55,014 nucleotides of DNA, from positions 1 to 55,014 of the forward strand of contig JAGQUT010000011.1 in the NCBI GenBank assembly GCA_020438355.1, read 5' to 3'. The DNA is from Solirubrobacterales bacterium (GTDB lineage: Bacteria > Actinomycetota > Thermoleophilia > Solirubrobacterales > 70-9). Positions 36,147-43,402 of this stretch are shown piece after piece (the first letter of the stretch is position 1; the number at the start of each line of letters is the position of its first letter). A program made the position numbers and the translations under genes. The notes beneath the pieces are model-generated. The model ran no database searches. It was not told where the DNA came from and saw nothing but the letters and a program-made list of their open reading frames with translations.

Positions 36147-36494
36147 TTACTCGATTACTTCGCCGCCAAGCTCGGGGGTTTCCGGATCCCTGGCGTTCTC
36201 GAGAACGCCAAGCAGCTCGGTGACTCGGCAGACGAGCAGTCTTTCCTCATCGACCTCGACCCAGTTACCCGCCTGGGCAGGAAAAACGACGTGGTCTCCG
36301 GGCCGTACTGGCATCCTCACCCCGGCTGCCTCCCACCAGTCGATTCCCTGGCCAACGGCCAGAACGATGCCGTGTTGAGGCGGGGGCTCCGAAGTGCCCG
36401 GCGGGACGACCAGGCCTGAGGTCCGCATGCGGTCGGGCTCGAGTTCCTTGATCACGACCCGGTCGAAGAGGGGCTTGAGGAAATGCTGCGCCAT
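36147..36494 (-). CDS. Divergent GroES-like (cpn10) protein
   Basis: A 115-aa cpn10-fold protein. It starts LKPLFDRVVIKELEPD, the GroES N-terminal strand. A mobile-loop-like stretch follows (MRTSGLVVPPG, containing the hydrophobic tripeptide that in GroES contacts GroEL). Then come GIVLAVGQG, VRPGDHVVFP and a C-terminal segment longer than usual (EDV-to-VIE tail of about 15 residues). GroES is typically 95-100 aa. It stands alone, not beside groEL. It may be an alternative co-chaperonin or a protein that has left the chaperonin role; the mobile loop suggests it can still bind a GroEL ring. Confidence 0.85.
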   Translation of the reverse strand: MAQHFLKPLFDRVVIKELEPDRMRTSGLVVPPGTSEPPPQHGIVLAVGQGIDWWEAAGVRMPVRPGDHVVFPAQAGNWVEVDEERLLVCRVTELLGVLENARDPETPELGGEVIE

Positions 36495-36600
36495 TCCCGA
36501 AGCCTATGCCCTGTGCAGCCATGAGGCCATTGCGAAAAGCCGGTTGCGGGTCGATTCCAATCGGCCTTCCGGACCTTCCTTCGCTCTAGCCTGAAGTGAA

Positions 36601-37170
36601 ATGGAAGACGACCCGACCCGGGGGGAAGAGGACGAGGGCGTCTCCCGTCGTCCCGACCCCGAAGACCTCGACACCGACCGTATTGCCCTCCGACCGCTGG
36701 CCGAAGACCATGTCGGAGATCTCCGCTGGATCCATGAACGTCCGGGGGTGGCTCGCTGGTGGGACGAACCGGCTGACGACTTTCCCTGGGACGAACCGGA
36801 GTCGACCCGGCTCACGATCCTGGTCGATGGCCAGGTGGGAGGCATGATCCAGTACTGGGAAGAGGACGACCCCAAGTACCGCCACGCGGGCATTGACCTG
36901 TTCATCGATCCGGCGCTCCACAACAAGGGAATCGGAACCCGCGCCGTGAGGGACGTGGCGCGGTACCTGTTCGAGGCGAGAGGCCATCACAGGCTGGAGA
37001 TCGACCCCGCGGTCAACAACCACGCGGCGATCAGGGTCTACGAGAAGGTGGGGTTCAGGCCGGTCGGCGTGACTCGCCGCTCGGAAAGGGACCCGGACGG
37101 CAAGGGCTGGCATGACGCCTTGCTGATGGACATGCTCTCGACCGAGTTCTACCGGGGCGAAGCCGACTGA
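36601..37170 (+). CDS. GNAT acetyltransferase, AAC(6')-like
   Basis: A 189-aa acetyl-CoA-dependent N-acetyltransferase. The fold is visible from RIALRPLAEDHV to RFRPVGV-type strands. The acetyl-CoA-binding motif is around ALHNKGIGTRAVRDVARYLFE (about 101-121), and IRVYEKVGFRPVG is the typical motif B. WIHERPGVARWWDEP near residue 41 resembles the aminoglycoside 6'-acetyltransferase AacA4 subgroup, but the substrate cannot be set from sequence. A resistance role is not claimed. No clear ribosome-binding site precedes the ATG. The gene stands alone. Confidence 0.85.
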   Translation: MEDDPTRGEEDEGVSRRPDPEDLDTDRIALRPLAEDHVGDLRWIHERPGVARWWDEPADDFPWDEPESTRLTILVDGQVGGMIQYWEEDDPKYRHAGIDLFIDPALHNKGIGTRAVRDVARYLFEARGHHRLEIDPAVNNHAAIRVYEKVGFRPVGVTRRSERDPDGKGWHDALLMDMLSTEFYRGEAD

Positions 37171-37192
37171 AGCAGCATGCTTACGTCAAGCA

Positions 37193-40100
37193 CTACCTGA
37201 CGATCCGGAAGCTTCTGAATACGGGCTCGGACTTTCCTCCCGGGCCGGAGGCGCGGATAACCACCCGGTACTTGCCGGGGCGAAGGGCCTTCTTGCCGAT
37301 CCTGCCACTGAACGCCACGGTGTTCTTGCCGGCCGGGCGGTTCTTGCGGGTCAGCTTGCCCCTGAAGGCGAGTCTCTTGCAGGCTTTCCGGGTCTTGTTC
37401 TTCGCGGTCGGCTTCACGCACTTCTTTCCGACCTTTCGGCCCTTCAGTTTCTGATCAACCCTGATCGTGAGGTTCGCTCTCGTGTTCAGGGTGAAGCGGA
37501 GCTTGCTGCCCCGCTTGCCTTTGTTCGAGACCTTGAACTTGAACGGCTTGAGGCTGACCTTGGTCAGTTTCGGGACGAGTGCCCGCGGGTTTTGGCAAGT
37601 GCCCGAGTTCACGTAGATGTATGTCGACCGCATGGTTCCCATCACACCACTGACTGCGTTACTTCCCTCCGCCGAGAACATCAGACAGTTGCCATTGGCA
37701 CTCATCTGGGGGCCCCGGGCTCCACGCAGGAAGGCGCCTGGGGTTCCGAAGAGCGGCGGCCCTGACGTACTGCCGTCGGCGAGATTCTTGACAACGACCC
37801 CCTCGGTGTCACCGGCGATCGAGACGTCGGTTCGGATGTTGCTTGCCGCAGTTGAGAAAGAAACAAGGCTTCCGTCGTTGTTCAAGCTGGGGTCGGCAGA
37901 GTCTCCGTCACCGACCACACCGCCTGGAGAGGCGCTGGCGAGCGTATTCGTTCCGTCAGCGACTGTTCGTACGACGATCTGGCCCTGGAAGGCAGGCCAG
38001 GGGGCGGTCGCGGGAACCGTAGCCGAGTCGCTGGTAACGAAGGCGACCCTGGAACCGTCCGGGCTGATGGTGCTGTCGTAGATGAAGCTGGTGATCGAGG
38101 CCCCGGCCAGCCCAGGTGCCCTTGAAATAAGGATCGTCTGGTCGGTGTTGCGGTCGCGAAGGTAGATGCTGCGACTTGATGACGCGTCATCCGGAGAAAG
38201 GTTCGTCGCGCTGGAAGCGAAAGTGATCCTCGAACCGTCCGAACTTATCGCCGGGAGCTCCGCCGTGTTGTTCGCCGTTGCTCCGGCCTCACCATTTGCC
38301 CTCGAGATGATCTCGGTCTGGTTTGTGCCCAGGTCCCTGGTGAAGACCTTCGGGTTGCCATCGCCGTAGCCGAGATTCGTCGCTTCGGTCGAGAAGGCCA
38401 CGACAGAACCGTCGCCGTTGACGCTTGGTGCGGTACTGGAATCGTCACCGACCGCGCCGCCCGGGCCGTCGGCCCTTGAGACAAGGATGGTCTGGTTTGC
38501 GGATATGTCCCTTATGTAGACATCGCCAACACTGTTGGTGTCAGCGGGATCGAGCGAGTTGTAGGCGACGAACGCGACCCGGTTGCCGTCACCAGAGATG
38601 GAGGGTTCGCTAGCTGCTTCGGAGATTGCGCCCTTCGCCCCGGTTGCCCGGGAGACGAGAACGATCTTCCCGGTCGCCAGGTCCCGGCGGTATACCTGCT
38701 CGACCTGTGGAGCGCCGCCGGGCAGCCTGCTCGACCAGGTCGAGAAGACCATGTACCGACCGTTCGCGCTCAGGGTCCTCGAAATTCCCCCGTCGGAATA
38801 GTTGCTGAAGCCCGGGGAGACGACCTTCGCGCTTCCCTTCGGCCGGGATACGTAGCGGATCTTGTTGTCGTTGAGGTTTCGACGGAAGACTCCCTGCAGG
38901 TCATAGTCACTATCGGGCGTCCCTCCTCCAGACTCAGCCCAGGTGCCCCACGAACCGTTACCGGAGATGACTCCGAACACCGCGTATTCGTTGCGTGCGG
39001 AGACAAGTTTGGTGGAAGAGCTGGAACGGTCGCGCACGTATACGCCGTAGTAGTCAAGTCCGGCGCCGAGGTTCCCCGCGTCGGAGGAGAAAATGACCCG
39101 CTCGCCGTTGTTGCTGATGCTTGGAGTATGCGCTCGACTGTCTGCGTTTACTCCGTTGGCGCCGGTCGCTCGGCTGATCAGCTCGGATGCCTGGCTCGGC
39201 ATTGTCTTCAGGTAGACCGAAGAATCAGTCGCAGTGTCAGTAACTGCGTTGTCGACCAGATTGTTTCCGCGGCTGGCAAATGCCACCTTGACCGCTGCCA
39301 GGGCGCCGGGCGTACCGGCGATGACTGGCTCTTCCGACTCACCATTGGCTCCCTGGGTCGAGGAATCGAACCGCGAGCTCACCAGATAAGTCACGCCATC
39401 GACCATGTCCCTGAGGTAGATGTCGGAACCGAAGGCTCCGTTGTTGTCGGTAAAGCCTGCGATCAGGTTGGTGGAATCGGAACTGAACGCAACCCAGCGG
39501 CCGTCGCCGCTGATCGCTGACTCGTACGAGCTGTCATTTCCGGCATTGGGGAGGGCCGGGGTACGGGACACGATGTCGATGGTCCCGTCAGAGAGGCGTC
39601 GCCTGTAGACGTCTGAAAGCCCGTTTACGTCTCCCGGTACCAATGCGCTTTCGGTCGGGAACACGATGTACTTGCCATCGCCGGAAATCTTCGCGTCACC
39701 TACAGATCCCGAGGTGCCGGGTGTGATCAGAGTCGTAGTCCCGGCGGCGATGTCTCGAAGGAAAGCGTCTGGCGTGTTGTCGGCGTCATCCGCGGTCAGT
39801 TGGTCCTCGGTCACCATGACCGCCAGGTTCCCGTTGGCGCTCAGATCGAACGAGTAGAAGAAAGCCCCCGAAGCGGCACCGTTCTTGCCGTCCCGGCGGC
39901 TGACCAGGATGCTCTTGCCCGTCTGCATGTCCCGGCGATAGATGTTCAGACTGTCGACCGCTCCGTCCGGGTCAAGCAGGTTCGATATGGCCGTGAAGAG
40001 CACAAAGCGTCCGTTGTCGCTCATCGGATTGGAAGAGTTGCCCATCCCCAGGGTGCCCGCCTGTGTTCCCGGGATCTCACCCGCCTTGAGAGGAAGCCAG

Positions 40101-40225
40101 CTCACCGGAAATGTCTGGCCTGTGCCTGCGGTCACGGCCGAGGCCGGTCCGGGAAGCAAAGCCATTCCTGCCATCACAAGCAGCCCGATCAGAATCGTAC
40201 GCATCCCTCTTGAGTTCTCCCCCAT
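37193..40225 (-). CDS. Secreted PD40/TolB-like multi-repeat propeller protein
   Basis: A 1,010-aa exported protein. I place the start at the ATG at 40225 (GGGGGAG upstream), which gives a signal peptide (MRTILIGLLVMAGMALLPGPASA); the open frame reaches 40390 but contains no better site. About twelve units of roughly 60-80 residues repeat the pattern SxDGRxVxFxSxAxNL...VYxRDxxTGxTxLVSR, the PD40/WD40-like beta-propeller repeat, enough for two six-bladed propellers. The last 130 residues are very basic beta-rich (about 880-1010: KLRFTLNTRANLTIRV, RKACKRLAFRGKLTRKN), like the C-terminal domains of other secreted proteins here. It is divergent from the glycine-tetrad cassette. No enzyme motif is seen. 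Confidence 0.85.
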   Translation of the reverse strand: MGENSRGMRTILIGLLVMAGMALLPGPASAVTAGTGQTFPVSWLPLKAGEIPGTQAGTLGMGNSSNPMSDNGRFVLFTAISNLLDPDGAVDSLNIYRRDMQTGKSILVSRRDGKNGAASGAFFYSFDLSANGNLAVMVTEDQLTADDADNTPDAFLRDIAAGTTTLITPGTSGSVGDAKISGDGKYIVFPTESALVPGDVNGLSDVYRRRLSDGTIDIVSRTPALPNAGNDSSYESAISGDGRWVAFSSDSTNLIAGFTDNNGAFGSDIYLRDMVDGVTYLVSSRFDSSTQGANGESEEPVIAGTPGALAAVKVAFASRGNNLVDNAVTDTATDSSVYLKTMPSQASELISRATGANGVNADSRAHTPSISNNGERVIFSSDAGNLGAGLDYYGVYVRDRSSSSTKLVSARNEYAVFGVISGNGSWGTWAESGGGTPDSDYDLQGVFRRNLNDNKIRYVSRPKGSAKVVSPGFSNYSDGGISRTLSANGRYMVFSTWSSRLPGGAPQVEQVYRRDLATGKIVLVSRATGAKGAISEAASEPSISGDGNRVAFVAYNSLDPADTNSVGDVYIRDISANQTILVSRADGPGGAVGDDSSTAPSVNGDGSVVAFSTEATNLGYGDGNPKVFTRDLGTNQTEIISRANGEAGATANNTAELPAISSDGSRITFASSATNLSPDDASSSRSIYLRDRNTDQTILISRAPGLAGASITSFIYDSTISPDGSRVAFVTSDSATVPATAPWPAFQGQIVVRTVADGTNTLASASPGGVVGDGDSADPSLNNDGSLVSFSTAASNIRTDVSIAGDTEGVVVKNLADGSTSGPPLFGTPGAFLRGARGPQMSANGNCLMFSAEGSNAVSGVMGTMRSTYIYVNSGTCQNPRALVPKLTKVSLKPFKFKVSNKGKRGSKLRFTLNTRANLTIRVDQKLKGRKVGKKCVKPTAKNKTRKACKRLAFRGKLTRKNRPAGKNTVAFSGRIGKKALRPGKYRVVIRASGPGGKSEPVFRSFRIVR

Positions 40226-40427
40226 CTGACCGCCGCTCCCCCGGTTGATTTCAGTTCCGATTAACGCCTGCTCAGGAACCTTACCCCTGATCGCGGTGTC
40301 GTTTCCAGTTCTTGCCCGGGGATCCGGGGGCTTCCTTTCCTGCGGTATTCGCGTCACCTGCTCCTTTTCGGTTTCGATCTGTGCTCGCATGCGTAAACAT
40401 GGGGGGTCCAGGAAAGGTCACTAGCCG

Positions 40428-41234
40428 ATGCGTTTCCCCAGGAAGTCGAAAAAGCAGTCGGGACAGGAGAGTCCCTCGGAAGACACCCAGGAGATGTTCA
40501 CCACCGGGGGCGGTGAGCCCGCGGAGCAGCCGACCGACCAGGAAGAAACGGCTGACCTTCAGGAAGTAACGGATATAGAGGAGACCAGGGAGTACGCCGC
40601 TGTCGCCGAAGCGTCCCGGAGCGCAGAAGCCAGCGGGGAGGATTCCCCTCCCGAGGATGACCCCGAAGTGATCGCTGCGATCGAGGACGAGCAGTGGGTC
40701 GAAGACGATTACGAGGAGTGGGAAGACGACGGGATCGTTGACGAGTTCGACGACGAGACACCCGAAGCCGAGGAAGAGACGACTGACGCCGACGCTGAAG
40801 CGGCACCTTCCAGGGGAGAGGATCTCAAGGTCTGGTTTGCCGAGTTCCGGACTCGAACCCGCGCTGTCGGTTCAGGATTTCTGGCCCGGATCGGAGCGAT
40901 CAAGCTTCCCAACCAGGAGATAAACGGACAGAAGGTACTGGCCGTCGCCGGGATAGTTGCCATCTCCCTGCTCGTCGGTGGTGCCGGATACGTACTCGGC
41001 AAAGGTTCGGGCGAAGATCTGGACAAGGCGCGGCTCGAAGGGGAGTTTGCGGGCAGGCAGGCCGGGGCGGTTGCCGGCGCGACAAAGGGCTATGCGGCGG
41101 GATTCAAGAAGGGCCGGGACGTGGCGTTCCAGAAATCGTATGCAGCCTCCTACCGCCGCAACTACATAAGGGCATACGAGGAAGCCGGGATGGAAGCGCC
41201 GAAGCCGGAAGACATCGAAGTTCCGGAGCCTTGA
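40428..41234 (+). CDS. Membrane protein with glycine-tetrad helix, first of three
   Basis: A 268-aa protein. Residues 1-160 are strongly acidic and low-complexity (Glu/Asp-rich, presumably cytosolic), one membrane helix follows at about 170-190 (VLAVAGIVAISLLVGGAGYVLG), and the rest is a polar helix outside. In that outer part glycine recurs at exactly every fourth residue seven times (G205, 209, 213, 217, 221, 225, 229; EGEFAGRQAGAVAGATKG...). A Tyr/Arg-rich stretch and a Pro/Glu tail follow. The two next genes encode proteins with the same membrane-helix-plus-tetrad plan, and each overlaps its upstream neighbour. I do not recognise a family. The promoter region (40226-40427) is shared with the divergent PD40 gene. 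Confidence 0.75.
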   Translation: MRFPRKSKKQSGQESPSEDTQEMFTTGGGEPAEQPTDQEETADLQEVTDIEETREYAAVAEASRSAEASGEDSPPEDDPEVIAAIEDEQWVEDDYEEWEDDGIVDEFDDETPEAEEETTDADAEAAPSRGEDLKVWFAEFRTRTRAVGSGFLARIGAIKLPNQEINGQKVLAVAGIVAISLLVGGAGYVLGKGSGEDLDKARLEGEFAGRQAGAVAGATKGYAAGFKKGRDVAFQKSYAASYRRNYIRAYEEAGMEAPKPEDIEVPEP

Positions 41235-41740
41235 ATCCGAAGCGACAGACGCATTGGTTGATCGGCAGCGTGCTGGCGCTCTTGCTTGCCGGCCTGATCG
41301 GCTGGACAATCGGAGCGAACGGAGCGACCGGCGAGAGCGAAGCTGAAACCGCCCGCGACGAAGGCTTTCGCCTGGGTTACGAAGCCGCTTTCGTGGAAAC
41401 GCGCGAGATGACCGTCAGCAAGGGTCTCAAGGTCGGAGCCAGCAGGGGCAAGCTCGCCGGGGCCAAGACCGGATCGCGGGAAGGCCTGGTGATCGGCGCC
41501 GGGAACGCCCAGATCGAAGAAGCGGTCGCTTCACAGAAGGCCGCCGACTCGGCCGATTCCGCCGCCGAGTCCGAGATAGCGGCCAGGGAGGCGAATTGTG
41601 GAGTGCTGGCCTCCGCCCCTGGCTGGTGCCCGACCAGCGATGAACTGGCCGCCTACAAGGAGGCAGTCAAGGCGGCGCGAGAAGCAGCTGCCGAGGCGGA
41701 GAAGGAGAAGGAGAAGGGAGCCGGCGGTGACCGACCCTGA
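41231..41740 (+). CDS. Membrane protein with glycine-tetrad helix, second of three
   Basis: A 169-aa protein starting at a TTG that overlaps the previous stop by four bases (TTGA). One N-terminal membrane helix (about 10-29, LIGSVLALLLAGLIGWTIGA) is followed by a polar outer region. Glycine again recurs at every fourth position seven times: G65, 69, 73, 77, 81, 85, 89 (SKGLKVGASRGKLAGAKTG...). Then comes an Ala/Glu helical stretch with two cysteines 10 residues apart (C123, C133, possible disulfide) and an Ala/Glu/Lys-rich coiled-coil-like tail. No known family recognised. Confidence 0.75.
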   Translation: MNPKRQTHWLIGSVLALLLAGLIGWTIGANGATGESEAETARDEGFRLGYEAAFVETREMTVSKGLKVGASRGKLAGAKTGSREGLVIGAGNAQIEEAVASQKAADSADSAAESEIAAREANCGVLASAPGWCPTSDELAAYKEAVKAAREAAAEAEKEKEKGAGGDRP

Positions 41741-42155
41741 GAAAGAGCAGGCTCCCAAAGCGAAGAACCCGAGACCGTGGGTCAGGCCAGTGGTCTTCGC
41801 GGCGGCCGTCCTCGTGCTGGCCGGAGCGTTGGGCTTTGGTGCCGGCTACCTGACCCGGGGAGGTGACGAAGGTCAGGATCTCTCCGAGCGGCAGGCGTTC
41901 GAGCAGGCCCGGGAACGGACTCGGGCGGAGGTGAGCCGCGCGATGGCGAGGCAGGGATTCATCGACGGGAAACGGTCGGGACGCAGCCACGGGATCATCG
42001 CCGGCGGGATGGCCGCCGAGTCAGCGGTGACGATCGTGGTCAGGGATCAGGCGGCGTCGGAAGCCCAGTCGGCTGCTGCCTCGGCCCAGGCAGAACTTGC
42101 AGGGATGACATCAGCACCCCCGCCCCCGACCCCCGAAGTCGAGGACGGGGGCTAG
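41727..42155 (+). CDS. Membrane protein with glycine-tetrad helix, third of three
   Basis: A 142-aa protein starting at GTG 41727 (GGGAG six bases upstream), overlapping the preceding gene by 14 bases. A short basic cytosolic N-terminus is followed by one membrane helix (about 21-43, PVVFAAAVLVLAGALGFGAGYL), then a charged outer helix. Five glycines lie at a strict spacing of four (G77, 81, 85, 89, 93; QGFIDGKRSGRSHGIIAGG). The C-terminus is Ala/Gln-rich and ends in Pro repeats. The shared plan and overlaps suggest that the three gene products assemble together; that is inference. Confidence 0.74.
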   Translation: MTDPEKEQAPKAKNPRPWVRPVVFAAAVLVLAGALGFGAGYLTRGGDEGQDLSERQAFEQARERTRAEVSRAMARQGFIDGKRSGRSHGIIAGGMAAESAVTIVVRDQAASEAQSAAASAQAELAGMTSAPPPPTPEVEDGG

Positions 42156-42166
42156 GGCGCCGTTGC

Positions 42167-42637
42167 CTAGATCTCTGACGCCCAGACGCACTCGGGCTGC
42201 TCGATCTTGATCTTCATCCGCCCGCGACGGTTGTAGGTGCTGGTGGTGAACCAGTCGCAGAGCATCGTGTCGACGTAGTAGCCGAGATCGTCGTAGTAGT
42301 CCTCGGATGCCCACGTGTAGCAGTAGACGGTTGATCGGTTCAGCCTTCGGCAGGACCCTGTCCCGTACCGGTCGAAGTTGAATTCCGGGTCAAGATAGAT
42401 CTGGTACGCGGTGTATCTGGCGTTGTTCTTCGCCTTGTACATCGGCATGAATTTCGGACGCTTGCGGCGGCTGCTTGTTGCGCCGGAGTCGACTACGCCG
42501 AGATCACGGCCGTCAAGCGCGGACTCGACTATCCGGGTGGTTTCGGTGGGTTGGGCGGCCGACGAGCTCCCGGTAGACCAGAGGCCTAGAGAGGTCAGGA
42601 GTGCGGCGGCGATGAGGATGTTTCTGAACGAGATCAC
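42167..42637 (-). CDS. Small secreted Tyr/Cys-rich protein
   Basis: A 156-aa exported protein with a signal peptide (residues 1-27, ILIAAALLTSLGLWS, cut near SSSAAQ). The mature part is Tyr-rich with four cysteines (in GTGSCRRLN, VYCYTW, MLCDWF and PECVWAS), presumably two disulfides. A basic stretch (RRKRPKF) lies near residue 60. No family is recognised. It overlaps the upstream TPR gene by four bases (ATGA), so the two are translated together. Confidence 0.72.
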   Translation of the reverse strand: MISFRNILIAAALLTSLGLWSTGSSSAAQPTETTRIVESALDGRDLGVVDSGATSSRRKRPKFMPMYKAKNNARYTAYQIYLDPEFNFDRYGTGSCRRLNRSTVYCYTWASEDYYDDLGYYVDTMLCDWFTTSTYNRRGRMKIKIEQPECVWASEI

Positions 42638-43356
42638 GGGTTGTCCTTCCGGTTGCTTTCCTCACCCGGGTCGTCGGTCTGACCGTCCTTCTGACGCCTT
42701 GACCCTTCGAGGGCGGCGAGCAGGTTGGCCGCGTCGGTCTCCTCCTGGCAATACTTGCTCTCGATCTCGATCGCCCGGCCATAAGCGCGTCTCGCTTCTC
42801 CGGTTTCGCCGATCTCTTCGGCGGCCTTCCCGTACCAGCGCCAGTTCCAGGCGACCAGCGGAGCGATCCTCACGTAATGGCGGAGGTGCTGGTAGGCCTC
42901 CCGGGCCTGACCCGCTTCGAGCAACGTCGTGCCGAGACCGAAGTGGGCCATTGAATCCCCGCATTGAAGACAGAGCCGCCAGCAGTCGATCGCGGCCTGG
43001 CCTTCCAGTCCCGCGGCCCGTTCGAAATAGATCCTGTTCAGGGTCGGCTCGTCGCCGAAAGTCGATCGGACTGCCAGCGCGACTTCGCCGATCGTTACTT
43101 CCTCAACGCCGAGAACCGGTACGTCGAAGGTCGGTCCCTCCCAGAGGTCTTCGTTGGAAGGTTCAGCAAGATCCAGCGATGAGAAGTCCAGGCAGACGAA
43201 GCCGACCGGTTCGTCCTCTTCAATCATCACGAAGACCCCGTTCTCGCCACGGGTCATCTTTTTCGGGTCGATACCGTCGTCGACCCGCCCGTACCCCAGC
43301 GCGATCAGGCGATCGAGTACGGGAACGTTGTTTATGAAGAGTCTCGGTCTTGGCAT
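42634..43356 (-). CDS. TPR-like repeat protein
   Basis: A 240-aa soluble protein. The N-terminal half (about 1-110) is a mixed alpha/beta region of unknown fold (VFVMIEEDEPVGFVCLDFSS). The C-terminal half has TPR-like helix pairs (AHFGLGTTLLEAGQAREAYQHLRHYVRIAPL; WRWYGKAAEEIGETGEARRAYGRAIEIE) that usually mediate protein contacts. It is followed by the secreted protein gene with a four-base overlap. The function is unknown; an assembly or secretion-partner role is speculative. Confidence 0.75.
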   Translation of the reverse strand: MPRPRLFINNVPVLDRLIALGYGRVDDGIDPKKMTRGENGVFVMIEEDEPVGFVCLDFSSLDLAEPSNEDLWEGPTFDVPVLGVEEVTIGEVALAVRSTFGDEPTLNRIYFERAAGLEGQAAIDCWRLCLQCGDSMAHFGLGTTLLEAGQAREAYQHLRHYVRIAPLVAWNWRWYGKAAEEIGETGEARRAYGRAIEIESKYCQEETDAANLLAALEGSRRQKDGQTDDPGEESNRKDNP

Positions 43357-43402
43357 GTCCGGCAGGTCGCTGTCAACCTGCCGGCTCTGACAGAGCTCGG
43401 CT

